Assembly (NCBI RefSeq): GCF_042140125.1
Contig: NZ_CP159473.1
DNA: 64,000 nucleotides
Direction: 5' to 3' (one strand)
DNA from: Rhodophyticola sp017644125
GTDB taxonomy: Bacteria > Pseudomonadota > Alphaproteobacteria > Rhodobacterales > Rhodobacteraceae
Numbering within the stretch: the stretch's first letter is position 1; each line of letters begins with the position of its first letter. The translations under genes were made by a program, and so were the position numbers. Under the pieces are notes generated by a model. That model ran no database searches. It was given only the letters and a program-made list of their open reading frames with translations, and was not told where the DNA came from. Below are positions 8,413 through 16,805 of this stretch, one piece after another.

Positions 8413-8706
8413 ATGGAACCTGACGTCATACTGATCATTGCGGGAACGGGGCTTGCATCGGCGGCCCTTGCCTTTGTTCTGGGCCGGTTCCTGTCGCCCC
8501 GGTTCGTCTACCTGTTCTGGGCCTGCGTCGTGGCTTTCGCGCTTTGGATCCTGATCGGCATGGCTGCGCAGGTCGGCTGGGACGCGCTTGGATCGGCGGT
8601 CGTGCTGCTGTTCGTGGCCTTGCCCGCCATTATCGGGGCGTTCGGCGGCGGGTTGCTGGGCATGCGGGCCCGCAGGGCTGCGCAGGCCGGGGGTGACGGA
8701 TCGTGA
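8413..8706 (+). CDS. Small integral membrane protein of unknown function
   Basis: A 97-residue protein with about three hydrophobic segments (LIIAGTGLASAALAFVLG, FVYLFWACVVAFALWILIG, GSAVVLLFVALPAIIGAFGG) and a basic C-terminus (MRARRAAQ). The in-frame GTG at 8395 is possible, but GAAGGGGCGG lies just before the ATG at 8413. I do not recognise the family. Its last 4 bases overlap the GTG start of murB (GTGA), so it is part of the same transcript and may serve cell-wall assembly. Confidence 0.7.
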   Translation: MEPDVILIIAGTGLASAALAFVLGRFLSPRFVYLFWACVVAFALWILIGMAAQVGWDALGSAVVLLFVALPAIIGAFGGGLLGMRARRAAQAGGDGS

Positions 8707-9641
8707 GAGAACTGCCCGAGGTCAAGGGCCGGCTCAGCCGGGGGCGCCCACTCGCCGATCTCACCTGGATGCGGGTGGGCGGCCCGGCGGATGTGCTCTT
8801 CCAACCGGCGGACGAGGAGGATCTGGCGCAGTTTCTGGCCGCGCTCGACCCGGACACGCCCGTGTTCCCCATGGGCGTCGGCTCCAACCTGATTGTCCGC
8901 GATGGCGGGTTGCGGGCCGTTGTCATCCGGCTGGGCCGGGGCTTCAACGGGATCGAAACCGGCGATGGCAGGGTGACCGCCGGCGCGGCGGCGCTGGATG
9001 CCCATGTGGCGCGAAACGCGGCGAAGGCCGGGCTGGACCTGACGTTTCTGCGCACCATTCCCGGTTCCATCGGCGGGGCGCTGAAAATGAATGCGGGCTG
9101 CTATGGTGCCTATGTGGCGGATCATTTCCTGTCGGCCACGGCCGTCCTGCGCGACGGGACGCGCGTGACGCTCGGCCCCGGCGATATCCACTTTGCCTAT
9201 CGCCAGACCGATCTGCCCGATGGCGCGGTGATCACATCGGTCACCTTCCGGGCCGATCCCGGCGATCCCGCGATGCTGGCGGCGCGCATGGAAGACCAGC
9301 TTGCCAGGCGCGACGCGACGCAGCCCACGCGGGATCGGAGCGCCGGATCGACCTTTCGCAATCCGGCCGGGTTCAGCTCTACCGGCCGGGCCGACGACAC
9401 CCATGATCTGAAGGCCTGGAAGGTGATCGACGATGCCGGATTACGGGGCGCCACGCGCGGGGGCGCGCAGATGAGCCCCAAGCATTCCAATTTCATGATC
9501 AATACCGGCAGCGCCACCGCCGCCGATCTGGAAGGATTGGGCGAGGAGGTTCGAAAAAAGGTTTTCCAACACAGTGGAATAGAGCTAGAATGGGAAATTA
9601 TGCGTGTGGGAGAACCCACAGGCGATAAACCGTCGGATTAA
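8703..9641 (+). CDS. murB: MurB, UDP-N-acetylenolpyruvoylglucosamine reductase
   Basis: This FAD-dependent enzyme reduces UDP-GlcNAc-enolpyruvate to UDP-MurNAc. The 312-residue product shows TWMRVGGPADVLFQP, FPMGVGSNLIVRDGG, the FAD-binding loop RTIPGSIGGALKMNAGCYG, SAGSTFRNP (catalytic Ser), AWKVIDDAGLRGATRGGAQMSPKHSNFMIN and a terminal IELEWEIMRVG containing the catalytic Glu. The start is GTG and overlaps the preceding small membrane gene by 4 bp. A 47-bp gap precedes ddl. Confidence 0.96.
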   Translation: MRELPEVKGRLSRGRPLADLTWMRVGGPADVLFQPADEEDLAQFLAALDPDTPVFPMGVGSNLIVRDGGLRAVVIRLGRGFNGIETGDGRVTAGAAALDAHVARNAAKAGLDLTFLRTIPGSIGGALKMNAGCYGAYVADHFLSATAVLRDGTRVTLGPGDIHFAYRQTDLPDGAVITSVTFRADPGDPAMLAARMEDQLARRDATQPTRDRSAGSTFRNPAGFSSTGRADDTHDLKAWKVIDDAGLRGATRGGAQMSPKHSNFMINTGSATAADLEGLGEEVRKKVFQHSGIELEWEIMRVGEPTGDKPSD

Positions 9642-9688
9642 CCGGCGGAAAAGAACACCAAAACGGGCAGCCAAAAGCCCGGCGGTAT

Positions 9689-10624
9689 ATGAGGCACATG
9701 TTGGCGGTGAGTTCGGGCAGAACACTCCCCACAGTTGCGGTTTTGATGGGCGGCCCCTCGGCAGAACGGGAGGTGTCGTTGTCCACCGGGCGTGAATGCG
9801 CCGCTGCACTGCGTGGAGAGGGATTTCAGGTGACGGAGGTCGATGCCGGCCCCGACCTTCCCGCGCGTCTGGCCGAGATCAGGCCGGATGTCGCCTTCAA
9901 CGCACTGCATGGCCGGTGGGGCGAGGATGGCTGCGTTCAGGGTCTGCTTGAATGGCTGCGCGTGCCCTATACGCATTCCGGGGTTCTGGCCTCGGCGCTG
10001 GCGCTCGACAAGCAGCGCAGCAAGGATATGTACCGCGCCCATGATCTGCCCGTCGTCGACAGCGTGCTGGCGGCGAAGGCCGATGTCATGGCCGGTCACG
10101 TGATGGCCCCCCCTTATGTCGTGAAGCCCAACAACGAAGGCTCCTCGGTCGGGGTCTATCTGGTGCATGAGGCGGCTAACGGCCCGCCGAAACTGGCCGA
10201 CACGATGCCCGATGAAGTGATGGTGGAGACCTTCGTGCCGGGGCGCGAACTGACCACCACGGTGATGGATGACCGGCCGCTGACGGTGACCGATATCCTG
10301 ACCGATGGGTGGTATGACTACGACGCGAAATACAAGCCCGGCGGCTCCCGCCATGTGGTGCCGGCGGATCTGCCCGCGTCCGTCTTCGATGCCTGCATGC
10401 AGATGGCGCTCACGGCCCATATCGCGCTTGGATGCCGAGGGGTCAGCCGGACGGATTTCCGGTGGGACGAGACGCGCGGCCTGGGGGGTCTGATCCTGCT
10501 GGAGACCAACACCCAGCCCGGCATGACGCCCACATCGCTGACACCGGAACAGGGTCAGGCCGTCGGGATCAGCTTCGGCCAGATGTGCCGCTGGCTGGTG
10601 GAGGATGCGTCATGCGACCGTTGA
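9689..10624 (+). CDS. ddl: Ddl, D-alanine--D-alanine ligase
   Basis: This cytoplasmic ATP-grasp ligase makes the D-Ala-D-Ala dipeptide used by MurF. The 311-residue product has VAVLMGGPSAEREVSLSTG, FNALHGRWGEDGCVQGLLE, YTHSGVLASALALDK, the ATP-binding KPNNEGSSVGVY and the Mg-binding LLETNTQPGMTPTSL. A second in-frame ATG at 9698 has GAGG just before it and may be the true start. The 3' end overlaps ftsQ by 13 bp. Confidence 0.96.
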   Translation: MRHMLAVSSGRTLPTVAVLMGGPSAEREVSLSTGRECAAALRGEGFQVTEVDAGPDLPARLAEIRPDVAFNALHGRWGEDGCVQGLLEWLRVPYTHSGVLASALALDKQRSKDMYRAHDLPVVDSVLAAKADVMAGHVMAPPYVVKPNNEGSSVGVYLVHEAANGPPKLADTMPDEVMVETFVPGRELTTTVMDDRPLTVTDILTDGWYDYDAKYKPGGSRHVVPADLPASVFDACMQMALTAHIALGCRGVSRTDFRWDETRGLGGLILLETNTQPGMTPTSLTPEQGQAVGISFGQMCRWLVEDASCDR

Positions 10625-11508
10625 TCGCCCGCCGCGGCCCGGTTCTGACCCATCGCGATCCCGCGCCGTCGATCTGGTCCTACAGGTTTCAGCGGCTCTG
10701 GCTGACACCGCTGTTCCGGTCGCTCCTGCGGGTGGGGCTGCCGGCCTTCGCCCTTGTCATGGGTGTCGGGTGGTACCTGTCCGACCCGGCGCATTGGCGC
10801 GGTGTCTCCGATCAGGTCGCGGAACTGCGCCGGGAGATCGAGAACCGCCCGGAATTCCGGGTCAACCTGATGAATATCAACGGTGCAAGCCCGCAGCTTG
10901 CCGAAGATCTGCGCGCGGTGCTGGCGCTTGATCTGCCGGTGTCCTCCTTCGATCTCGATCTTGCGGCGATGCGGGAAACGCTGGAACGGATCCCTGCGGT
11001 ATCTCGCGCCGAGTTGCGGATCCAGTCGGGTGGCTATCTTGCCGTCACGATTGAGGAGCGGGTGCCGGTCGTCATCTGGCAGACCCGCGTCGAACCGGTG
11101 CTGCTGGACGGAGAGGGCAATTTTGTCGCCAGGCTGGTGGACCGGGAGCTGGTCGCGCCCTTGCCGATGATCGCCGGTGAAGGCGCCGATCTGGCGGTGG
11201 CGGAGGCGCTGGCGCTTTTCGAAACGGCGGCCCCGTTGCGGGACAGGATGCGCGGGCTTGTGCGCATGGGCGAGCGGCGATGGGATGTGGTCCTGCGCGA
11301 CGGGCGCCGCATACTGTTGCCCGCAGACCAGCCGAGGCCCGCGCTTGACCGGGTGTTGGCGCTGGATGACGCGCAGGACGTGCTGGAGCGCGCCGTTCTA
11401 AGGATCGACATGCGCAACCCGCAGCGCCCCAATATTCAACTCAGCCCTCATGCATTGACCGAGTTGCGTCGGATGCGGGGCACAGACATCGGAGACGGGA
11501 ACGGATGA
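10612..11508 (+). CDS. ftsQ: FtsQ, divisome assembly protein
   Basis: FtsQ is a bitopic inner-membrane protein that links early and late divisome proteins through FtsB/FtsL. The 298 residues contain a cytoplasmic N-terminus, one membrane helix (about residues 38-55, LLRVGLPAFALVMGVGWYL), a POTRA-like segment (FRVNLMNINGASPQLAEDLRAVL) and the FtsQ beta domain (ELRIQSGGYLAVTIEERVPVVIW, LLDGEGNFV). The start was chosen inside ddl because homology begins there; a longer upstream frame is spurious. It overlaps ftsA by 4 bp. Confidence 0.92.
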   Translation: MRPLIARRGPVLTHRDPAPSIWSYRFQRLWLTPLFRSLLRVGLPAFALVMGVGWYLSDPAHWRGVSDQVAELRREIENRPEFRVNLMNINGASPQLAEDLRAVLALDLPVSSFDLDLAAMRETLERIPAVSRAELRIQSGGYLAVTIEERVPVVIWQTRVEPVLLDGEGNFVARLVDRELVAPLPMIAGEGADLAVAEALALFETAAPLRDRMRGLVRMGERRWDVVLRDGRRILLPADQPRPALDRVLALDDAQDVLERAVLRIDMRNPQRPNIQLSPHALTELRRMRGTDIGDGNG

Positions 11509-12839
11509 GTATGCTGTACCAATCGCAGCGGGCCATGCGCGCCAAACGCCAGGAAGCCATGCGCCGCGGGGTGATGGCGATCCTTGATGTGGGCAGCCAC
11601 AAGATCGCCTGTCTGGTGCTGCGCTTCGACAGCTCGGACGAGTTTCGCCCGTCCGATGGGGTCGGCGCGATGGCGGGGCAATCGTCGTTCCGGGTGATCG
11701 GGGCGGCAACCACACGGTCGCGCGGCGTGAAGTTCGGCGAGATCGAGACGATGCAGGAAACCGAACGCGCGATCCGGACGGCGGTTCAGGGCGCGCAGAA
11801 AATGGCCGCCTCCCGCGTGGATCATGTTATCGTCAGCTTTGCCGGCGCGCGCCCGCGATCCTACGGGCTGACGGGGGAGGTCAGCCTGCAGACCGGAACG
11901 GTCAGCGAATGCGATGTCGCCCGGGTTCTGGCCGCCTGCGATGTGCCGGATTTCGGCGAGGGCCGCGAGGTGCTGCACGCGCAGCCGGTGAATTTCGCGC
12001 TCGATCACCGGACCGGGCTCAGCGATCCGCGCGGACATGTGGGCAACCGGCTGTCCACGGATATGCATCTGCTGACCATCGACGCCCACGCGATCGAAAA
12101 TCTGCTCTACTGCGTCAAACGCTGCGATCTGGAGCTGGCCGGCATCGCGTCGTCGTCCTATGTCGCCGGTGTGGCGAGCCTTGTGGAGGATGAGCAGGAA
12201 CTGGGGGCGGCCTGCATCGATATGGGCGGCGGCTCGACCGGGCTGTCGATCTTCATCAAGAAGCACATGATTTTCGCCGATACCGTGCGCATGGGGGGCG
12301 ACCACGTCACCTCGGATATCAGTCAGGGCCTGCAGATCCCGATGCATGATGCGGAGCGGCTGAAAACGCGCTTCGGGGGCGTCGTCGCCACCGGCATAGA
12401 TGACCGGGAACGGATCGAACTCGAAGCCGATACCGGCGACTGGCACCACGACCGGCGCACGATTTCACGGGCCGAACTGATCGGCGTGATGCGCCCCCGG
12501 GTGGAGGAGATCCTCGAAGAGGTGCGCGCCCGGCTGGACGCGGCCGGGTTCGACCATCTGCCAAGCCAGCGGATCGTTCTGACCGGTGGCGCCAGCCAGG
12601 TGCCCGGTCTCGATGCGCTGGCATCGAAGATCCTGGGCAATCAGGTCCGGCTCGGGCGGCCGTTGCGTGTGCAGGGCCTGCCGCAATCGGCCTGCGGCCC
12701 CGCATTTTCCGCCTGTGTGGGCCTGTCGCTCTTCGCGGCCTACCCGCAGGACGAGTGGTGGGACTTCGAAGTGCCCGCCGATCGGTACCCCGCGCGCTCT
12801 CTGAAACGGGCGGTAAAATGGTTCCGTGACAACTGGTAA
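11505..12839 (+). CDS. ftsA: FtsA, actin-like FtsZ membrane anchor
   Basis: FtsA polymerises on the membrane, tethers FtsZ and recruits divisome proteins. The 444-residue product has the actin-fold phosphate loops (MAILDVGSHKIACLVL and CIDMGGGSTGLSIFIKK), an SHS2-like insert, IASSYVAG-type sequence (GIASSSYVAGVASLV), the adenosine loop IVLTGGASQVPGLDALA, and a basic amphipathic C-terminus (SLKRAVKWFRDNW) fitting a membrane-targeting helix. The ATG overlaps the ftsQ stop as ATGA. Confidence 0.95.
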   Translation: MSMLYQSQRAMRAKRQEAMRRGVMAILDVGSHKIACLVLRFDSSDEFRPSDGVGAMAGQSSFRVIGAATTRSRGVKFGEIETMQETERAIRTAVQGAQKMAASRVDHVIVSFAGARPRSYGLTGEVSLQTGTVSECDVARVLAACDVPDFGEGREVLHAQPVNFALDHRTGLSDPRGHVGNRLSTDMHLLTIDAHAIENLLYCVKRCDLELAGIASSSYVAGVASLVEDEQELGAACIDMGGGSTGLSIFIKKHMIFADTVRMGGDHVTSDISQGLQIPMHDAERLKTRFGGVVATGIDDRERIELEADTGDWHHDRRTISRAELIGVMRPRVEEILEEVRARLDAAGFDHLPSQRIVLTGGASQVPGLDALASKILGNQVRLGRPLRVQGLPQSACGPAFSACVGLSLFAAYPQDEWWDFEVPADRYPARSLKRAVKWFRDNW

Positions 12840-13031
12840 CCGCAATATCCGGGGTGACCGGGCGAAATACCGCCTATCAGCCTCAAATTTGCCCTATATT
12901 TTGCGGTTTTCTGCCAGTTTTTGCGTGACGGAGGTTAATGAAAGCGTTAATCTCGCCTGAAAATGAGGTAGCACATGGCCAAACGGCGAAAGACCGGGGC
13001 CTACATCCATGAAAACAGGCGGACAGAGCTA
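12840..13031 (+). promoter_or_regulatory. ftsA-ftsZ intergenic region, probable ftsZ promoter region
   Basis: This is one of the longest gaps inside the dcw run, and it is noticeably A/T-richer than its flanks (for example TCAAATTTGCCCTATATTTTG around 12880-12904). An in-frame ATG at 12975 could extend FtsZ by 19 residues, but the extension (MAKRRKTGAY) does not look like FtsZ. Two TTAA boxes lie at 12935-12938 and 12947-12950; see the finding on a CtrA-like element. No promoter box can be called with confidence. Confidence 0.4.
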
Positions 13032-14597
13032 ATGACCTTGAATCTCACCATGCCGGATGATCAGCCGGACCTGAAACCTCGCATCACCGTCTTCGGCGTG
13101 GGGGGCGCTGGCGGCAACGCGGTCAACAACATGATCGAACAGTCGCTGGACGGGTGTGAGTTTGTGGTTGCCAATACCGACGCACAGGCGCTGGCCCAGT
13201 CGAACGCCACGGCGCGCATCCAGATGGGTGCCCGGGTGACCGAGGGTCTGGGCGCGGGTGCCCGGCCCGCCGTCGGCGCATCGGCCGCCGAGGAATCGAT
13301 CGAAGATATCGTCGATCACCTTGCGGGCGCGCACATGGCCTTCATCACCGCGGGCATGGGTGGCGGCACCGGAACGGGCGCGGCCCCGATCATCGCGCAG
13401 GCGGCGCGCGAACTGGGTGTGCTGACCGTGGGCGTGGTGACCAAGCCCTTTCAGTTCGAGGGCACGAAACGCATGCGTCAGGCCGATGAAGGCATCGAGG
13501 CGCTGCAAAAGGTCGTCGACACGCTGATCATCATCCCGAACCAGAACCTGTTCCGCCTCGCCAACGAGAAAACAACCTTTACCGAAGCCTTCGCGATGGC
13601 TGATGACGTGCTTTATCAGGGCGTCAAGGGCGTGACCGATCTGATGGTGCGTCCGGGCCTGATCAACCTGGACTTCGCCGATGTCCGCGCCGTGATGAAC
13701 GAGATGGGCAAGGCGATGATGGGCACCGGCGAAGCCGATGGCGAATCGCGCGCGGTTCAGGCCGCCGAGAAGGCGATTGCCAATCCGCTGCTGGACGAGA
13801 TCAGCCTGCGGGGCGCACGCGGCGTTTTGATCAATATCACAGGCGGTTACGACCTGACCTTGTTCGAACTGGACGAGGCCGCGAACCGCATTCGCGAGGA
13901 AGTGGACCCTGAGGCAAACATCATCGTGGGATCGACCCTCGACACCGCCATGGAAGGCCGGATGCGGGTGAGTGTCGTGGCCACCGGCATCGACGCCAGC
14001 GAGGTCCAGCAGGATATCCCGATCACCACCCGCAGCCGTCTGCGTGAGCCGGTCGCCGCCGCCCCGGTGGATGCGGATGATGTGGAAACACCGGATATCG
14101 CCGCCGCCGTCGCGGCCGATGCCCAGCCCGAGCCGAGCCTTTTCACCGATCTGGATGCAGGCCAGGCCTCCGATGGTTATGGTGAGGACGATGTGCCGGA
14201 GCCGGCCTATCAACCGCAGCCCGCCGCGGCACCACCGGCATTCATGCGCCCCGCGGCTGCGGCGCCTGCTGTCGCGGCCGAGCTCGAAGCCGAGTTCGTG
14301 GCCCCGCGGCCCGTGTCCGCCAGCACACCCTCGCCGGAGGCGCTGGCCCGTCTGCGCGCCGCGATCAACAAGGAAGCCCCCGGGGCACAATCCCGCGCGG
14401 CCGAAACCGAGGGCAAACCGCGTTTCGGGATCAACTCCCTGATCAACCGGATGACCGGCCATGGAGAGGACCAGCCTGCGCCTGTCGAGCGGCGCCAGCC
14501 GCCGGTTGCCAGCCGTCCGGCGCCCGAAGACACCCATGTCGACCCCGATCAGGAGCGGATCGAAATCCCCGCCTTCCTGCGGCGTCAGGCCAACTGA
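13032..14597 (+). CDS. ftsZ: FtsZ, tubulin-like cell division GTPase
   Basis: FtsZ assembles the Z ring on the inside of the membrane. The 521-residue product has the N-terminal ITVFGVGGAGGNAVNNMIE, the GTP-binding tubulin signature AGMGGGTGTGAAP, the T7 loop NLDFADVRAVM, and a conserved C-terminal peptide IEIPAFLRRQ that binds FtsA. Between about residues 320 and 505 lies an Ala/Pro/Glu-rich disordered linker, much longer than in E. coli but common in alphaproteobacteria. The start at 13032 gives the family N-terminus MTLNLTMP; the ATG at 12975 is judged upstream. A terminator follows at once. Confidence 0.96.
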   Translation: MTLNLTMPDDQPDLKPRITVFGVGGAGGNAVNNMIEQSLDGCEFVVANTDAQALAQSNATARIQMGARVTEGLGAGARPAVGASAAEESIEDIVDHLAGAHMAFITAGMGGGTGTGAAPIIAQAARELGVLTVGVVTKPFQFEGTKRMRQADEGIEALQKVVDTLIIIPNQNLFRLANEKTTFTEAFAMADDVLYQGVKGVTDLMVRPGLINLDFADVRAVMNEMGKAMMGTGEADGESRAVQAAEKAIANPLLDEISLRGARGVLINITGGYDLTLFELDEAANRIREEVDPEANIIVGSTLDTAMEGRMRVSVVATGIDASEVQQDIPITTRSRLREPVAAAPVDADDVETPDIAAAVAADAQPEPSLFTDLDAGQASDGYGEDDVPEPAYQPQPAAAPPAFMRPAAAAPAVAAELEAEFVAPRPVSASTPSPEALARLRAAINKEAPGAQSRAAETEGKPRFGINSLINRMTGHGEDQPAPVERRQPPVASRPAPEDTHVDPDQERIEIPAFLRRQAN

Positions 14598-14616
14598 ACC
14601 ATCACAACACTGCAAG

Positions 14617-14645
14617 AAAGGCCGGCCTCGCGCCGGCCTTTTTTC
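14617..14645 (+). terminator. Rho-independent terminator of the ftsQAZ transcript
   Basis: AAAGGCCGGC (14617-14626) and GCCGGCCTTT (14632-14641) form a perfect 10-bp stem with a 5-nt loop, followed by further T residues, 19 bp after the ftsZ stop. This is the clearest terminator in the window and marks the end of the dcw operon proper. Confidence 0.92.
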
Positions 14646-14843
14646 GTTCCCGGTCATGCGTGTAGCCTGAGTTGTCAATAAATGTGGCAGAATCTTGCCG
14701 ATACTCACGGGCAATGTTGCAACCCGTCATAAAGGTTGAATTGTCTCTACCGCGCGCGCCCGATAGGCACCATCTTGAACCGGTTTGAGACGGAACCGGA
14801 CATATGAGCAGACGTTGATCTTGGCTACCGATTGGTGAACCAC

Positions 14844-15767
14844 GTGCAGGCAACCCTACGATCCTCCATCAGCTTTGCGGGCGTCGGCCTGCATACAGGC
14901 CATCCGGTTCGCATGACCGTGCGGCCTGCGGCTGCGCATTTCGGGATCTGGTTTCAGCGCACCGACATCGGGGATCGCGACAATCTCATCCCGGCGCGGT
15001 TCGATCTGGTGCCCGACAGTCGCCTGTGCACGAAGCTGCGGAACGAGGCCGGTGCGGAGGTCTCGACCGTCGAGCATCTGATGGCGGCGCTGGCCGGTTG
15101 CGGCATCCATAACGCGCTTGTGGAGATGGACGGCCCCGAAGTTCCGATCCTCGACGGGTCCGCGGCGCAGTTCGTGCGCGGCTTCCTGTCCCGGGGTATC
15201 CAGCATCAGGGCGCGCCGATCCACGCGATCGAGGTTCTGAAGACGGTCACCGTGACCGAAGGCGACGCGGCGGCCACGATCAGCCCGGATGCGGGCCTGA
15301 CGATGAGCTTCACGATCGATTTCGCCGATGCGGCCATCGGCCGTCAGACCCGGGTGGCGAACCTTGCCAATGGCCGGTTCGTGCGCGAGCTTTGCGACAG
15401 CCGCACCTTCTGCCGTCAGGCGGATGTGGATGCGATGCAGGCAAACGGTCTTGCGCTCGGTGGGATCCCCGGTGAAAACGCGGTGGTTTTCGATGGCGAT
15501 GAAGTGACCAGCCCCGGCGGCCTGCGCCACGCTGATGAAGCCGTGCGTCACAAGATGCTCGATGCGCTTGGCGATCTGGCGCTGGCAGGGGCCCCGCTTC
15601 TGGGCCGTTACGAAGGTGTCCGGGCCGGTCACATGCTGACCAACCGGTTGCTCAGAGTTCTCTTTTCGACCCCGGGCGCGACCCGTCTGGTCGAATGCTC
15701 GCCCGCTCAGGCGGCGCGTCTGCCCGGGGTCGGCGTCAATCCGACCGATCTGGCCTATGTCGCTTGA
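14844..15767 (+). CDS. lpxC: LpxC, UDP-3-O-acyl-GlcNAc deacetylase
   Basis: LpxC is the zinc enzyme of the committed step of lipid A synthesis. Motifs seen: SSISFAGVGLHTG, STVEHLMAALAGCGIHNALVE (zinc His and the EHLMAAL block), VPILDGSAAQFV, and VRHKMLDALGDLALAG with the zinc/catalytic HKxxDxxGD motif. The frame is open to TTG 14832 and GTG 14835, but the family start is M-Q-A-T-L, so the GTG at 14844 was chosen (307 residues). It lies about 200 bp after the ftsZ terminator, so it should have its own promoter. Confidence 0.95.
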   Translation: MQATLRSSISFAGVGLHTGHPVRMTVRPAAAHFGIWFQRTDIGDRDNLIPARFDLVPDSRLCTKLRNEAGAEVSTVEHLMAALAGCGIHNALVEMDGPEVPILDGSAAQFVRGFLSRGIQHQGAPIHAIEVLKTVTVTEGDAAATISPDAGLTMSFTIDFADAAIGRQTRVANLANGRFVRELCDSRTFCRQADVDAMQANGLALGGIPGENAVVFDGDEVTSPGGLRHADEAVRHKMLDALGDLALAGAPLLGRYEGVRAGHMLTNRLLRVLFSTPGATRLVECSPAQAARLPGVGVNPTDLAYVA

Positions 15768-15879
15768 AGGGCGACTGCGCTGCATTCAGGCATTTTGCCC
15801 TCAGAATTAATGTGCTAGGACCATGCATAGACAGGGCGGGCGCGCAAGCCTGCCGGAGACGGTGGACGGGGTTGCAGGC

Positions 15880-16761
15880 ATGTCACGCGGGCTGAACAGC
15901 ATCACAGGGCGCACAAGACTGAGCGTTGCGATGGTCTTGGTTCTTGTTCTTGGCGCATGTGGTGGTGGTGGCGGCGGCGGCCTGTTCGGCGGCGGAAATC
16001 GCAGCAACGAAGTGCCGCTGGAAGAACTGGGCGCGCAGGAGATTTTCCAGCTGGCCGAGTTCGAGCTGGCGCAGGACGACCCCGAAGAGGCCGCGCGCCT
16101 CTTCACCGAGGTCGAACGCCTGCATCCCTATTCGGAATGGGCCAAACGCGCACTGATCATGTCGGCCTTCGCCTACCATGCAGACGGCGACTACGAAAAC
16201 GCCCGTGTCGCCGCGCAGCGCTATATCGATTTCTATCCGGCCGATGAGGATGCTGCCTATGCGCAGTATCTGCTCGCGCTCAGCTATTATGACCAGATCG
16301 ATCAGGTCGGCCGCGATCAGGGTATCACCTTTCAGGCGCTTCAGGCCCTGCGCCTTGTGATCGAGCGCTATCCAGACAGCCCTTATGCGACCTCCGCGAT
16401 CTTGAAATTCGATCTGGCCTTCGACCATCTGGCGGGTAAGGAAATGGAGATCGGGCGCTATTATCTGCGCCGGGGCCATTACACTGCCGCGATCAACCGC
16501 TTCCGCGTGGTCGTCGAGGAATTCCAGACCACCAGCCACACGCCCGAGGCGCTGCACCGCCTTGTGGAGGCCTATCTGTCGCTCGGGCTGACCGATGATG
16601 CGCAGACCGCCGCGGCGATATTGGGCTACAACTTCCAGTCTTCGCCGTTTTACGACGACAGTTTCCGCCTTCTCACGGGGCGTGATCTGAGCCCCGAGGC
16701 GGCCGGTGAAGGATGGTTGCGCGACATCTGGCGGCAGACGGTTCGCGGCGCTTGGCTTTAA
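15880..16761 (+). CDS. bamD: BamD, outer-membrane assembly lipoprotein
   Basis: BamD is the essential TPR lipoprotein of the BAM complex, anchored in the inner leaflet of the outer membrane. From the ATG at 15880 a signal peptide (VAMVLVLVLGAC) ends in a lipobox LGAC with the lipidated Cys at residue 27, followed by a glycine-rich spacer. TPR-like helices follow: EIFQLAEFELAQDDPEEAARLFTEVERLHPYSEWA, YENARVAAQRYIDFYP, IGRYYLRRGHYTAAINRFRVVVEEF. An upstream in-frame ATG at 15823 would bury the signal sequence, so it was rejected. recN follows. Confidence 0.93.
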   Translation: MSRGLNSITGRTRLSVAMVLVLVLGACGGGGGGGLFGGGNRSNEVPLEELGAQEIFQLAEFELAQDDPEEAARLFTEVERLHPYSEWAKRALIMSAFAYHADGDYENARVAAQRYIDFYPADEDAAYAQYLLALSYYDQIDQVGRDQGITFQALQALRLVIERYPDSPYATSAILKFDLAFDHLAGKEMEIGRYYLRRGHYTAAINRFRVVVEEFQTTSHTPEALHRLVEAYLSLGLTDDAQTAAAILGYNFQSSPFYDDSFRLLTGRDLSPEAAGEGWLRDIWRQTVRGAWL

Positions 16762-16805
16762 CCGCATTTGGGGCGTCTTGCCCCCGGCTTACGGACTGAA
16801 GGTGG

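Noticed and set aside
12975..13031. Start of FtsZ at the upstream ATG 12975, giving 19 extra residues
   Set aside because: The extension (MAKRRKTGAYIHENRR) is unlike FtsZ N-termini, and the family start MTLNLTMP lies at 13032.
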